The notes beneath the pieces are model-generated. The model saw only the letters and a list, made by a program, of their open reading frames with translations, was not told where the DNA came from and searched no databases. Shown here one piece after another: positions 27,705-36,710 of a DNA stretch of 64,000 nt. Made by a program: the position numbers and the translations under genes. Each line of letters opens with the position of its first letter. The stretch's first letter is position 1. Origin of the DNA: Emcibacter nanhaiensis (GTDB taxonomy: Bacteria > Pseudomonadota > Alphaproteobacteria > Sphingomonadales > Emcibacteraceae); contig NZ_VFIY01000015.1 in assembly GCF_006385175.1 (NCBI RefSeq), positions 64,501 to 128,500 on the forward strand. Reading direction: 5' to 3'.

Positions 27705-28955
27705 ATGGGAAATCATGCCGCGAAAGTTACGGCCTGTCCGCTGTCGGCCTTGTCGGATACCTTTCATCTGTCAAATGACCAACTGGAAGCCACGTTCCGC
27801 CGGGCGCGGGCGGAAAGCCCGGTCTTCTATATGGAGGATATTGGTTTCTGGGCGGTGACAAAATATCAAGACATCAAAACGGTGCTTGGCGACAAGGATC
27901 GTTTTTCGTCAGAGATCACCCTGGAGCCGCTGGCGCCGGTGGCACCGGAAGTCGGGCAGCTGTTCCGGGAGCGGGGGTTTTCGCCGCGGCCGACCCTGTC
28001 CAATAACGAGCGCGACGACCATGCCCGGATCCGCAATAATGCGCTCCAGGCCTTCTCCCCGGCACGCATGAAAAAGCTGGAACCCTATATCCGCCAACTG
28101 GTCAACGAGGCGATAGACTCTTTCGAACAGGATAAAAAGGCCGATCTGGTGCGGCAGATGGTTTACGAGCTGCCGGCGCTGGTGCTGTTCCGGCTGCTGG
28201 GTATTCCCGACAGCGATGTGCAGAAAATCAAAATGTGGGCCGACAGTCGCCTGATCCTGTCCTTCGGCCGGCCGTCGGTGGCGGACCAGCTGGTCGCGGC
28301 CGGCCACATGGCGGACTATTGGGATTACTGTCTGGCCCATGTGCAGAAAAGGATCAAGCAGCCCGGGGACGATCTGCCCAGCGACATGCTGGCGACAAGG
28401 GGAGGAGATGACAGCATCCTGACCATCGAGGACATTAACAATGTGGTGTTCGGTCTGCTGCTGGCCGGGCATGAAACCACCACCAATATGTCGGCCAATG
28501 CTGTGTTGAGCCTGCTGGAACAGCGGAAAAGCTGGGAAGCGCTGGTCGCCGACCCGGCGCTGATCAGGAATGCGGTGGAGGAATGCCTGCGCTTCCGTCC
28601 GTCGGTGGTGGCCTGGCGGCGCCTGACCAAAGTACCGGTGGAACTGTCCGGTGTCAGTATCCCGGCCGGCGAACGCCTGCTGTGCTATTTGCCGTCCGGC
28701 AACCGGGACGAGGATATTTTTGACAACGGCGAGACCCTTGATATCAGCCGCAGCGATGCCCGGGCCCATGTCTCCTTCGGCTACGGGCGGCATTTTTGTC
28801 TCGGGGCGGCGCTGGCGCGGTTCGAACTCAAGGTGATCCTGGAGGAACTGACCCGCCGCCTGCCGGGCCTGCGCCTCAGCGACGGCCAGTCTTTCGAGGC
28901 GGTGGAAGCCGTTCAGTTTCGCGGACCAAAAGAGTTGTGGGTGGAGTGGGAATGA
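27705..28955 (+). CDS. Cytochrome P450
   Basis: 416-residue soluble bacterial P450. The I-helix oxygen motif is LLLAGHETTTN (G255-T259), the ExxR pair is E293/R296 in EECLRFRPSVVAWRR, and the haem loop F358-GYGRHFCLG carries ligand Cys365. No ferredoxin or ferredoxin reductase gene lies in the window, so electrons must come from elsewhere. The gene overlaps the MarR gene by 4 bp (ATGA), and two tandem palindromes precede it, pointing to autoregulated, substrate-induced expression. Family P450s of this type hydroxylate terpenoids, fatty acids or aromatic ethers; the substrate is not assigned. Confidence 0.93.
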   Translation: MGNHAAKVTACPLSALSDTFHLSNDQLEATFRRARAESPVFYMEDIGFWAVTKYQDIKTVLGDKDRFSSEITLEPLAPVAPEVGQLFRERGFSPRPTLSNNERDDHARIRNNALQAFSPARMKKLEPYIRQLVNEAIDSFEQDKKADLVRQMVYELPALVLFRLLGIPDSDVQKIKMWADSRLILSFGRPSVADQLVAAGHMADYWDYCLAHVQKRIKQPGDDLPSDMLATRGGDDSILTIEDINNVVFGLLLAGHETTTNMSANAVLSLLEQRKSWEALVADPALIRNAVEECLRFRPSVVAWRRLTKVPVELSGVSIPAGERLLCYLPSGNRDEDIFDNGETLDISRSDARAHVSFGYGRHFCLGAALARFELKVILEELTRRLPGLRLSDGQSFEAVEAVQFRGPKELWVEWE

Positions 28956-29467
28956 TGAATTACATGGAAACGAATGACGATATTACACCAGTTAAACTGA
29001 TCGACGGTCGCAAGGTGCTGGGGCTGGACAATTACTGTGTTTACCAGTTTGTCGCCATCGCCAACCGGTTGTCCAGCAGCGCCTCGGCCCGGTATCGGGA
29101 AGAGTTCGGTGTTGGCATCGTGGAATGGCGTTGCATGGTGATGCTGGCCTTGGAGGACGGGGTCAGTGCAGCCCGGATCTGTCAGGTTGGCGGCATTAAC
29201 AAGGCTTTGGTCAGCCGGTCGCTGGCCCGGCTCGAGGAGCTGGGCTATGTAGAGGACCATGAAGAGACCAAACGAAAACCCCGTTACCTGAAGTTTACCG
29301 CCAGCGGCCGCAAACTCTATGACCGGATGCTGAAGCAGGCCCTGCGGCGGGAAGAAACGCTGCGGGAAGGCTTGTCGGATTCCGAAATCAGGGAGCTCCT
29401 GAGACTGCTGCATAAGATTAGCGGGAATGTAAACAAGTTGGCGGGGGAGGGCGGGCCAAAAGAATAA
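28952..29467 (+). CDS. MarR family transcription regulator
   Basis: 171 residues from ATG 28952, which overlaps the P450 stop (ATGA); the open frame extends further upstream only as an overlap with P450 coding sequence. Winged-helix MarR domain: VEWRCMVMLALEDGVSAARICQVGGINKALVSRSLARLEELGYVEDHEETKRKPRYLKFT spans about 55-115, with dimer helices on either side. Such repressors are released by phenolic or lipophilic ligands. Coupling to the P450 suggests it controls that gene through the tandem palindromes at 27636 and 27674. Confidence 0.9.
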   Translation: MMNYMETNDDITPVKLIDGRKVLGLDNYCVYQFVAIANRLSSSASARYREEFGVGIVEWRCMVMLALEDGVSAARICQVGGINKALVSRSLARLEELGYVEDHEETKRKPRYLKFTASGRKLYDRMLKQALRREETLREGLSDSEIRELLRLLHKISGNVNKLAGEGGPKE

Positions 29468-29525
29468 TGTTTGCAGTACAAATAGTTCCTATGGATATTT
29501 ACACATGGTATTTTTTGTCGACTCG

Positions 29526-29531
29526 TATAAT
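29526..29531 (+). promoter_or_regulatory. Probable -10 element of the LacI-type gene
   Basis: TATAAT, an exact consensus hexamer 50 bp before the LacI ATG; the -35 at about 17 bp upstream (ACATGG region) is weak. Confidence 0.4.
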
Positions 29532-29580
29532 GTGAAAGCGTAAACCACGTACATAATAAGAAAATAATTGAAGTAAAATC

Positions 29581-30609
29581 ATGGCCAGCAAAAGGGTAAC
29601 AATAAAAGATTTGGCAAAAGCGGTGGGGGTGAATCCTTCGACAGTTTCAAGGGCTCTCAATCCCGCGACCAAACATTTGATTACCGAAGAAGTTATCGAA
29701 AAAATTTCCAAAGCCGCCGACGAAATGGGATATTTTCCCAACCGCATGGCGGCCGCCCTCGTTCACAATAAATCCCATACCATCGGCCTGATCATTTCCA
29801 CCATCACCAACCCGGTTTTTCCGCCCATGGTCTGCGGCCTGGAAGCGGCGCTGTATAAGGCCGGCTATACCCTGGTCACCATGAGCAGCGACAATATCGA
29901 GGATTATGAACGGACCGCCTACCGGCGCCTCAGGGAGCGGGCCATTGACGGCTGCATCCTGGCCTCGGCCACCCGCGAGGATCCGGTGGTCGATGAATTC
30001 CTCAAGCACGGCTTCCCCCTGGTCCTGGTCAACCGCATGACCGACCGCCAGGATGTGAATGCGGTGATCAACAATGACGAGGCGGGCATGCAGCTTGCGG
30101 TCGACCATCTGACCAGCCTCGGCCATACCAAAATCGGCCATATCTCGGGCCCGCTGGCGGTGTCCACCTGTTATACCCGGCTGCAGGGCTTCAAGGCCGG
30201 CATGCGGGCGAAGGGACTCGACCCGGATCATGTGGTCGAGGCGAAGGAGTTTTCCGCCAAAGAAGGCTACCGGGCCATGAAGAAGCTGCTGGCCGGCAAT
30301 GCGGGCCTGACGGCTGTGGCGGCGGGGAGTGATATTCTGGCCCTTGGCTGCCTGGACGCCATTCGCGAAGCCGGCCTCAGCTGTCCGGAAGATATTTCCC
30401 TGACCGGCTTTAATGACATTCCGATGATGGACCGCATTTCACCGGCCCTGACCACCGTCACGGTGCCGCAATATGAGATCGGGCAGAAGGCGGCGGAGAT
30501 TCTGCTGGCCATGCTGGAGGGCAGCCAGCCGGTGGATGGGGAGGCGGGCCAGGTGATCAAGGTTCTGCCAAAGCTGACGCTGCGCGAATCTACCCGCCGT
30601 CTCGCCTGA
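29581..30609 (+). CDS. LacI family transcription regulator
   Basis: 342 residues. The N-terminal LacI helix-turn-helix with hinge is VTIKDLAKAVGVNPSTVSRALNPATKHLITEEVIEKI (about 4-50), followed by a periplasmic-binding-protein-like domain beginning HTIGLIISTITNPVFPPMVCGLE. The C-terminal region SLTGFNDIPMMDRISPALTTVTVP is typical. It is convergent with the CrtI-like oxidoreductase gene, 36 bp away, and is a candidate regulator of that gene and the TonB receptor, though an AraC regulator nearby is an alternative. Confidence 0.93.
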   Translation: MASKRVTIKDLAKAVGVNPSTVSRALNPATKHLITEEVIEKISKAADEMGYFPNRMAAALVHNKSHTIGLIISTITNPVFPPMVCGLEAALYKAGYTLVTMSSDNIEDYERTAYRRLRERAIDGCILASATREDPVVDEFLKHGFPLVLVNRMTDRQDVNAVINNDEAGMQLAVDHLTSLGHTKIGHISGPLAVSTCYTRLQGFKAGMRAKGLDPDHVVEAKEFSAKEGYRAMKKLLAGNAGLTAVAAGSDILALGCLDAIREAGLSCPEDISLTGFNDIPMMDRISPALTTVTVPQYEIGQKAAEILLAMLEGSQPVDGEAGQVIKVLPKLTLRESTRRLA

Positions 30610-30645
30610 CGCCCTTCCCGGCGCCGGGTCAATGACACTGGTTTC

Positions 30646-32217
30646 CTAGAAATTCTGTGCCACCAGATATCCCGAGGTGCCGGCCAGGCCCGGCCCGGGA
30701 TGGGTCGAGGCGCCAATATGATATAGGTCCTTCACCGGGGTCTCGTGGTTTTTGGTGGATTTCAGCGGCCGCCACAGCATGAATTGCTCGATGCCGCAGG
30801 CGCCGGAATAGGGATCGCCGTTGACCAGGTTGATATTCTGGGTCGCGAGGTCGCGGGGCGAGAGGATATGGCGGGCGAGGATCATGTCCCTGAGGCCGGG
30901 AATATGGGCGGACAGGCGGTCGATAATCCGGTCGGCATAGGCGTCTTTTGTCGCCTCGTCCCACAGGCCGTCGGCCGGGATGGGGATCTCGCCGGCCGCA
31001 TCCCCCTTGATAAGAAAGGGCAGTTCCTGCAGCTGCAGCCACAGGATCGCCTTGCCCTCCGGGGCGCGGCTGGGGTCAAGCGCCGTCGGCTGGGCCACGA
31101 CCACGGTGGAGCAGTCGGGCAGCAGGCCGCGCCGGGCCTGGTTGACGGAGCGGGAGACGCTGTCCACGCCGGAGGAAAGATGTACCATGGCCACGTCATT
31201 GAGGGCCGGGTCGGTCCATTCCGGCATTTTATCAAGGGCGAGATGAATCTGCATGTCGCCGTTGCCGTAGCGATAATTGGCCGCTTCGCTGCGGGTCACT
31301 TCCGGCACATACTCCCCGTCCAGCAAATATCCATAGAGCTGGGTCGGGGTCACATTGCAGATCACGGCTTTGCCGGCCCGGTAGCTGGTGCCGTCGGCGC
31401 AGTTCACACCGCTGGCCCGGCCGTTCTCGACGATGATCCGTTTCACATCCTGTCCGGTCAGCAGACGGCCGCCGTTACTTTCGATGATCGCACTCAATGC
31501 CTTGACCAGATTGTCGCTGCCGCCTTTGACAATGGGCATGCCGGCCACTTCCAGGGTGAAACTGATCAATTTGCCCATCAGGCCGGACAGCGGGCTGTCC
31601 GGATCAAGCCCGGTGTGCAGGATCCAGGGCGCGAAACAGGCCTTGATTTCATCGGACGTGAAGTCGGCTTCGAGCCAGTTGCGGCAGGTATTGAGCGACA
31701 GGCCGAAAAAGGACGACATACCGTGCAGGCCCCGGTTCCAGGCGGCCTTGGCGAGCAGCTTGAGGGTGGAGAATTTCCACAGTTCCGCGCCGAGCAGGCC
31801 GAAAATCAGGTCGGTATTCTGTTCAATATCCCCCATGGACCTGGTATAGGCTGTGCCCTGGCCTTCACCCAGCGCCTCCATGGCGGCCACATTTTTTCCC
31901 CGGTCCATCTGCAGGATGAAGTTGCGGCCGTCGGGCAGGATCGCGGCGGTCGGCTTGTCAGTATTGACATAGTCGAGGCCGTTGGCGTGTAGTTCCTCCG
32001 CCAGTTCGCCGTAAGCCGGGGAGGTGACAAATAATGGATGGAAACCGGAAAAAACGTCATGGCGGAAGCCGGGCAGGGTCACTTCCGCAGTGCGGATGCA
32101 GCCGCCGATCCAGTCATTGCGCTCCAGCACCGTGACCTTGTGGCCCTTGCGCGAAAGCAGGGCGGCGGCGACCAGTGAATTGATCCCGCTGCCGACGATA
32201 ATGAAATCCTGATCCAT
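30646..32217 (-). CDS. FAD-dependent oxidoreductase, CrtI/PYROXD2-like
   Basis: 523 residues from ATG 32217 (MDQDFIIVG), which has GGGAGAA eight bases upstream; a longer start at 32256 is less likely. N-terminal FAD-binding GSGINSLVAAALLSRKGHKVTVLERND, and a C-terminal motif HIGASTHPGPGLAGTSGYLVAQN, as in phytoene desaturase-like enzymes. No carotenoid genes are nearby. Related proteins of this group (COG1233) lie in catabolic clusters of sphingomonads. It is divergent from a TonB receptor; a 17-bp inverted repeat lies between them. A paralogue lies at 49785. The reaction is unknown, probably desaturation or alcohol oxidation of a hydrophobic substrate. Confidence 0.85.
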   Translation of the reverse strand: MDQDFIIVGSGINSLVAAALLSRKGHKVTVLERNDWIGGCIRTAEVTLPGFRHDVFSGFHPLFVTSPAYGELAEELHANGLDYVNTDKPTAAILPDGRNFILQMDRGKNVAAMEALGEGQGTAYTRSMGDIEQNTDLIFGLLGAELWKFSTLKLLAKAAWNRGLHGMSSFFGLSLNTCRNWLEADFTSDEIKACFAPWILHTGLDPDSPLSGLMGKLISFTLEVAGMPIVKGGSDNLVKALSAIIESNGGRLLTGQDVKRIIVENGRASGVNCADGTSYRAGKAVICNVTPTQLYGYLLDGEYVPEVTRSEAANYRYGNGDMQIHLALDKMPEWTDPALNDVAMVHLSSGVDSVSRSVNQARRGLLPDCSTVVVAQPTALDPSRAPEGKAILWLQLQELPFLIKGDAAGEIPIPADGLWDEATKDAYADRIIDRLSAHIPGLRDMILARHILSPRDLATQNINLVNGDPYSGACGIEQFMLWRPLKSTKNHETPVKDLYHIGASTHPGPGLAGTSGYLVAQNF

Positions 32218-32280
32218 GACGAGTTCTCCCGCTGCCGTGATGTTGTTTGGTGACATTATTATGGGCGGGAAATTGGTCGA

Positions 32281-32416
32281 CTATTCACATAGTGCAGGGG
32301 CTGGGTCGTGAGCGCAAAAAAGGGAAGAAACCGCTCCCGCAATGACCGAAATCAATGCGCAAAGGCCGAATGGTGATTCCTGCAGTTTCTAAATAGTGCC
32401 TGCACTATGTGAATAG
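32281..32416. promoter_or_regulatory. Divergent control region with 17-bp inverted repeat
   Basis: CTATTCACATAGTGCAG at 32281-32297 recurs exactly inverted as CTGCACTATGTGAATAG at 32400-32416, 102 bp apart. The right copy overlaps a local palindrome ATAGTGC-CT-GCACTAT (32393-32408). They lie near the promoters of the CrtI-like gene (left) and the TonB receptor (right) and look like binding sites of one regulator serving both, possibly through a loop. Confidence 0.75.
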
Positions 32417-32492
32417 CGGGCACATATTAAAAGCACAAATAATGTTCCCAGAATAAGAAATAGGCAGAAAAAGAAATAAAACGGAGCGTTCC

Positions 32493-34877
32493 ATGCATAC
32501 ACCATCTATGAAAACAAGAAAAATCGCCCTGGCCCTGTCCTGCAGCCTGCTGGCTTTCGGCGATCTGGCGACGGCTCAGGAAGCCGCCTCCTCAAATGAC
32601 ACCGCCTGGCTGCTGGAGGAAATCACCGTGACGGCCCGGAAAAGGGAGGAAGGGCTGCAGAGCGCGCCTATCGCCATTTCCGCCTTTACCGGCGACAGCC
32701 TCGAGTACCGCGGCGTGACGGACGTGGGCGAAATCGCCCAGTTCACCCCCAACCTCAGCTTCCAGAACAATCCCAGCTTCGGCGGTGCCAGCAACTCCGC
32801 CGCCATCTACATCCGTGGCGTCGGCCAGAAGGAATTCCTGCCGACGGTTGATCCGGGCGTGGGCCTGTATGTGGACGGCGTCTATATCGCCCGTTCCGTC
32901 GGCGGCATCCTCGACCTGATCGATGTGGAACGGGTCGAGGTGCTGAAAGGCCCGCAGGGCACCCTGTTCGGCCGCAACACCATCGGCGGCGCCATCAGCA
33001 TCACCACCAAAAAGCCGCATGACGAATTTGAAGGCAAGCTGTCCGCCACCTACGGCACAGATGACCGGATCGACCTGAAGGGTTCGCTCAATGTGCCGCT
33101 TAGCGATAATTTCTTCAGCAGCTATTCCGTCGCCTACCTGAGCCAGGATGGCTATGTGATGCGCGACGACGGCATTGACCTGGGCGATGACGATACCCTG
33201 TCCGGCCGCGCGTCCTTCCTGCTGGAAGCCAGCGACGACCTGGAAATCAGCTTCTCCATCGAGGGCAGCCGCGACCGGGAAAACGGTCCGGCCCTGACCC
33301 TGATCGGCATCAATTATGAGGGCCCGAACCCGCTGAGCCTGGCGCCGCCACCCCCGATGGCGACCCTGCATAACATCCTCGCCAACCTGGCGGCCGGCGG
33401 ACCGATGGCTCCCTGCGCCTATCCGGGATCCACCCTGAACCTGGCGGTCGACGGCTGTTATGACGACCGCTATGTCTATGATGGGGAAGAGCGCAGCTCC
33501 GGCACGGCCCCGGCCTATTCCGACACCGATTTCTGGGCGGCCAACCTGAATATCGACTGGGCGCTCAGTGACGATGTGACCCTGAAATCCATCACTGCCT
33601 ATCGTGATCTGGATGCGGAATTTTCCCGTGACGGCGACCATTCACCGTTCCGTATTTCCCAGTTCCAGGATTTCCTGACCCAGGAACAGTTTACCCAGGA
33701 ATTCCAGCTGCTCGGCACCGCCTTTGAAGACCGGCTGAACTGGATTGTCGGCCTCTATTACTTCAAGGAAAGCGGCGACAATCGCAACGAACTGGACTTT
33801 ACCGTGTCCCGGTTCCGTTCCGGCGGCGCCTATGACAACCAGAGCCTGGCCGCTTTTGCCCAGGGTACCTATGATATTACCGATCGGATTCACCTGACTG
33901 CGGGAATTCGTTATACTGACGAAACCAAAAAGTTCACCCCGGACCAGATTGTCCATGAAAACTATTTCGCCGATCTGGTGGGTACCGGACTGGCCGATGT
34001 CGAGGCGCCGTTCCTGGCCGCCGGGACACGGGTCCTGCCATATCTGGAAAAAGAGCTCAGCTATGACGAGGTCGACCCCTATCTGAACCTGTCCTGGGAT
34101 GCCACCGACGACCTGATGGTTTATGCGTCCTACTCAGAGGGCTTCAAATCCGGAGGCTTCTCCCAGCGGGTGTTCCCGCCGGTGGTGCCGCCCTTTACCG
34201 CCCCGGCCGGTACGCCCGATATCGACCTGATCCCAACCTTCGATCCGGAATTCGTCAAGGTCTATGAAGTGGGCTTCAAATACAGCGGGCTTGACGGCCG
34301 TATGCGCCTCAATGGTGCCGCCTTCTGGACCGACTATACCGATATGCAGGTCCAGGTGTTCACCAGCGTGGCGCCGATCACCAAGAACGCCGGCGCCGCC
34401 ACCATCAAGGGGGTCGAGCTTGAACTGCAGATGACTCCGGCCGACGGCTGGTTCGTGGAAGCCGGGCTCGGTTACCTGGATGCGGGCTATGACGAAATAG
34501 ATTTCACCGAAACACTGGTGGATGCAAATAATCGTCTGGAGCGGGTGTCCGACTGGTCGCTGAGCGCGGCGGTCTCCAAGGAAATTGATCTTGGCGACAG
34601 CGGCTCCCTCACTCCCCGGGTGGATTGGTCCTACCGGTCGGAGTTTGACAATGACGCTTTCAATACACCGCAGATCCATCAGGGCGGCTATCACCTGCTC
34701 AACGCCAACATCACCTGGCGCAATGCGGAGGAGACATATGCCCTCGTCGTTGGTGTGAAGAATATCACTGACGAAAAATATCTGCATACCGGCATTCTCG
34801 GCGATGCGTTCCAGTCCTATGAAGGCCTCTATGACCGGGGCCGGGAATGGTACGTCACCGGGCGCGTCAACTTCTGA
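32493..34877 (+). CDS. TonB-dependent outer-membrane receptor
   Basis: 794 residues. ATG 32493 follows CGGAG; a second ATG at 32508 is possible. Signal peptide IALALSCSLLAFGDLATAQE, TonB-box-like LLEEITVTARKREE, plug with LIDVERVEVLKGPQGTLFGRNTIGGAISITT, and a barrel ending REWYVTGRVNF. It is followed 24 bp later by a CMD-family gene, in one operon, and is divergent from a CrtI-like oxidoreductase. It probably imports the substrate of that enzyme set. Confidence 0.93.
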   Translation: MHTPSMKTRKIALALSCSLLAFGDLATAQEAASSNDTAWLLEEITVTARKREEGLQSAPIAISAFTGDSLEYRGVTDVGEIAQFTPNLSFQNNPSFGGASNSAAIYIRGVGQKEFLPTVDPGVGLYVDGVYIARSVGGILDLIDVERVEVLKGPQGTLFGRNTIGGAISITTKKPHDEFEGKLSATYGTDDRIDLKGSLNVPLSDNFFSSYSVAYLSQDGYVMRDDGIDLGDDDTLSGRASFLLEASDDLEISFSIEGSRDRENGPALTLIGINYEGPNPLSLAPPPPMATLHNILANLAAGGPMAPCAYPGSTLNLAVDGCYDDRYVYDGEERSSGTAPAYSDTDFWAANLNIDWALSDDVTLKSITAYRDLDAEFSRDGDHSPFRISQFQDFLTQEQFTQEFQLLGTAFEDRLNWIVGLYYFKESGDNRNELDFTVSRFRSGGAYDNQSLAAFAQGTYDITDRIHLTAGIRYTDETKKFTPDQIVHENYFADLVGTGLADVEAPFLAAGTRVLPYLEKELSYDEVDPYLNLSWDATDDLMVYASYSEGFKSGGFSQRVFPPVVPPFTAPAGTPDIDLIPTFDPEFVKVYEVGFKYSGLDGRMRLNGAAFWTDYTDMQVQVFTSVAPITKNAGAATIKGVELELQMTPADGWFVEAGLGYLDAGYDEIDFTETLVDANNRLERVSDWSLSAAVSKEIDLGDSGSLTPRVDWSYRSEFDNDAFNTPQIHQGGYHLLNANITWRNAEETYALVVGVKNITDEKYLHTGILGDAFQSYEGLYDRGREWYVTGRVNF

Positions 34878-34901
34878 TCTTGGGGGGAAAGGAAGACGGC
34901 A

Positions 34902-35522
34902 ATGGCACGTGTTGACCTGATAGATCCCAGAGGCAGTGACGATCCGGAAATCCAGGGGATTTGCGACTGGGTCACGGAAATGGAGGGCGAGGTGCCCAAC
35001 CATTTCCTGATCGAGATGAATTTCCCGGAATTTTTCAAGGCCAAGCTCGGCGCCACTAAAGTATTGTGGCAGATGGGCGAACTGTCCCTGGAGGAAATCC
35101 AGCACGTGGGTATTGCCGTCTCCAAAGCCAACAGCTGTTCCTATTGCACGGCGGCCTTCTGCACCATCATGAACTACGGCATGGAGACCGACGAGGACTA
35201 TACCAAAAGTTTCCTGGCAAACGGGGTTGAGGTGATCCTTGACGATCGCCTCAAGACCATCGTCAGCTTCGCCCTCCGGGTGAACAAGGAAATGCATGAC
35301 ATCACCGACGCGGAAATCGACGGGCTGCGCCAGGTCGGCCTGACCGACAAGGGGATTGTGCAGCTGGTGAACCTGGTCAGTGATTTCGCCTCCTACAACC
35401 GGCTCAATCTGGCGCTCAGGACCGATTATGACTATCGCGATATGTGGCGCCAGGTCGGCTTCGACTGGACCCTGAAGGAAGGGGAGCAGGAGGGCGATAA
35501 TACGCGGGGGGTCCGAAAATAG
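34902..35522 (+). CDS. Carboxymuconolactone decarboxylase (CMD)/AhpD-like protein
   Basis: 206 residues with the AhpD/CMD helical core: LSLEEIQHVGIAVSKANSCSYCTAAFCTIM carries the CxxC pair (CSYC) followed by C and the usual His replaced by Phe-Cys. The CxxC suggests AhpD-type thiol chemistry rather than true carboxymuconolactone decarboxylation. It follows the TonB receptor by 24 bp with a strong purine-rich ribosome site. Role: perhaps peroxide defence or a lyase step in the module; unassigned. Confidence 0.8.
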   Translation: MARVDLIDPRGSDDPEIQGICDWVTEMEGEVPNHFLIEMNFPEFFKAKLGATKVLWQMGELSLEEIQHVGIAVSKANSCSYCTAAFCTIMNYGMETDEDYTKSFLANGVEVILDDRLKTIVSFALRVNKEMHDITDAEIDGLRQVGLTDKGIVQLVNLVSDFASYNRLNLALRTDYDYRDMWRQVGFDWTLKEGEQEGDNTRGVRK

Positions 35523-35618
35523 CCTGTGGATTTGACGTAATATTTGCTTGAAACCTAAAAGAGTCGCGGAATGAGGGAAAATCGGCTATATTAGTTTAAG
35601 GCTTAAGGGATGGATCAC

Positions 35619-36587
35619 ATGAAAAAGCCGCTTGAGAAATTCTGTCTGTTCAATTCCCGTGAGGCTGACGAGGCGCGCGAGATTGTCAGCCGCGTCTATT
35701 GTGATCACAAACTGCTGCCGGAAAAAGCCGGCGATATTGACGCCTGCCACAATCGGGCGCAACTGTCCCGGGTGTCCCTCAACTACATGGAATATGGCGC
35801 CGATGTGGAGGTGGAGCCAGGCTATCTCAAGGATTTCTTCCTGTTCCAGCTGCCGCTGGAAGGGGCGGCGACCATCTGCACCAACAAGGATGAATTCATC
35901 ACCTCCGGCGGCATCGCCTCGGCCATAAATCCGTCGGAATATACGCGGATGCGCTGGAACCGGGAATGCAAGAAGCTGATGGTCCAGGTCAAGCGCGAGG
36001 CCATGGAGGAACGCCTGTCGCGGCTGCTGATGCATCCTATCGACCGGCCGATCCTGTTCCACCACGAAGTGAGGAACGCGGACAATCCCCATGCCGGCAG
36101 CTGGTGGCGCCAGGTCTGGAGCCTGGTGCAGGAGCTGGACAATGACATGGATCCCTGGCGGTCCCATTTTCTGCTGGAAGACCTGGAACGAAACCTGCTG
36201 ACCAGTTTGCTGTTTTCCTTTAATCACAATTATATTGACCAGCTCAGGGCCCAGGAATCCACCGCGGCGCCAAAGCATGTCAAACAGGTCGAGGACTATA
36301 TCCTGGCCAACCTGAAGGAAAATATTTCCATCGACGATCTGGTGGACGTCTCCGGCGTCAGTTCCCGCTCCATCTATAACGGCTTCAAGAGTTTCCGCGG
36401 CACCACGCCGATGAAATTTATCCTGCAGACCCGGCTGGAAAAGGTGCGCGAGGAACTGCTCAATCCGCTGCAGAGTAAAAGCGTCACCCAGATCGCCACC
36501 AAATGGGGCTTTACCCAGCTTGGCCGCTTTGCCGCCGCCTATAAAAAGGTCTATGGCGAATCCCCGTCCGATACCCTGCGCAAATAG
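35619..36587 (+). CDS. AraC family transcription regulator
   Basis: 322 residues from ATG 35619, which has AAGGGA at correct spacing; ATG 35610 is an alternative but has no room for a ribosome site. The N-terminal half resembles the AraC-binding-like domain of NahR/XylS-type activators (EVEPGYLKDFFLFQLPLEGAATI), and the C-terminal AraC helix-turn-helix pair is ENISIDDLVDVSGVSSRSIYNGFKSFRGTTPMKFI and VTQIATKWGFTQLGRFAAAYKKVYGESPS. It sits between the receptor operon and the SDR-StyA-StyB operon, both of which carry ATTCAC-type sites upstream, so it is the best candidate for their activator. Confidence 0.9.
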   Translation: MKKPLEKFCLFNSREADEAREIVSRVYCDHKLLPEKAGDIDACHNRAQLSRVSLNYMEYGADVEVEPGYLKDFFLFQLPLEGAATICTNKDEFITSGGIASAINPSEYTRMRWNRECKKLMVQVKREAMEERLSRLLMHPIDRPILFHHEVRNADNPHAGSWWRQVWSLVQELDNDMDPWRSHFLLEDLERNLLTSLLFSFNHNYIDQLRAQESTAAPKHVKQVEDYILANLKENISIDDLVDVSGVSSRSIYNGFKSFRGTTPMKFILQTRLEKVREELLNPLQSKSVTQIATKWGFTQLGRFAAAYKKVYGESPSDTLRK

Positions 36588-36615
36588 TCACTTTCTGCAC
36601 ATTCCCCGCTGATAG

Positions 36616-36629
36616 ATTCACTAATCGCA
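36616..36629 (+). promoter_or_regulatory. Candidate AraC operator before the SDR-StyA-StyB operon
   Basis: ATTCACTAATCGCA, 10 of 14 identical to the core ATTCACATAGTGCA found twice at 32.3-32.4 kb. A weaker inverted relative (minus-strand CTATTCGCACACCG) follows at about 36640-36653. Located 80-95 bp before the SDR start. Confidence 0.45.
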
Positions 36630-36710
36630 TAACTGTTTCGGTGTGCGAATAGCCCCGTCCCGCCAATCTGCCTAGTCTTTCCCTGTACAACTCAAAAAAG
36701 GGATTCTGAA

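Noticed and set aside
30646-32217. Phytoene desaturase (carotenoid synthesis)
   Set aside because: The fold fits, but there is no crtB, crtE or crtY nearby and the context is catabolic; the COG1233/PYROXD2-like label is safer.
34902-35522. True carboxymuconolactone decarboxylase of the beta-ketoadipate path
   Set aside because: It has an AhpD-like CxxC, and no other ortho-cleavage genes are present; the window uses 4,5-meta cleavage.
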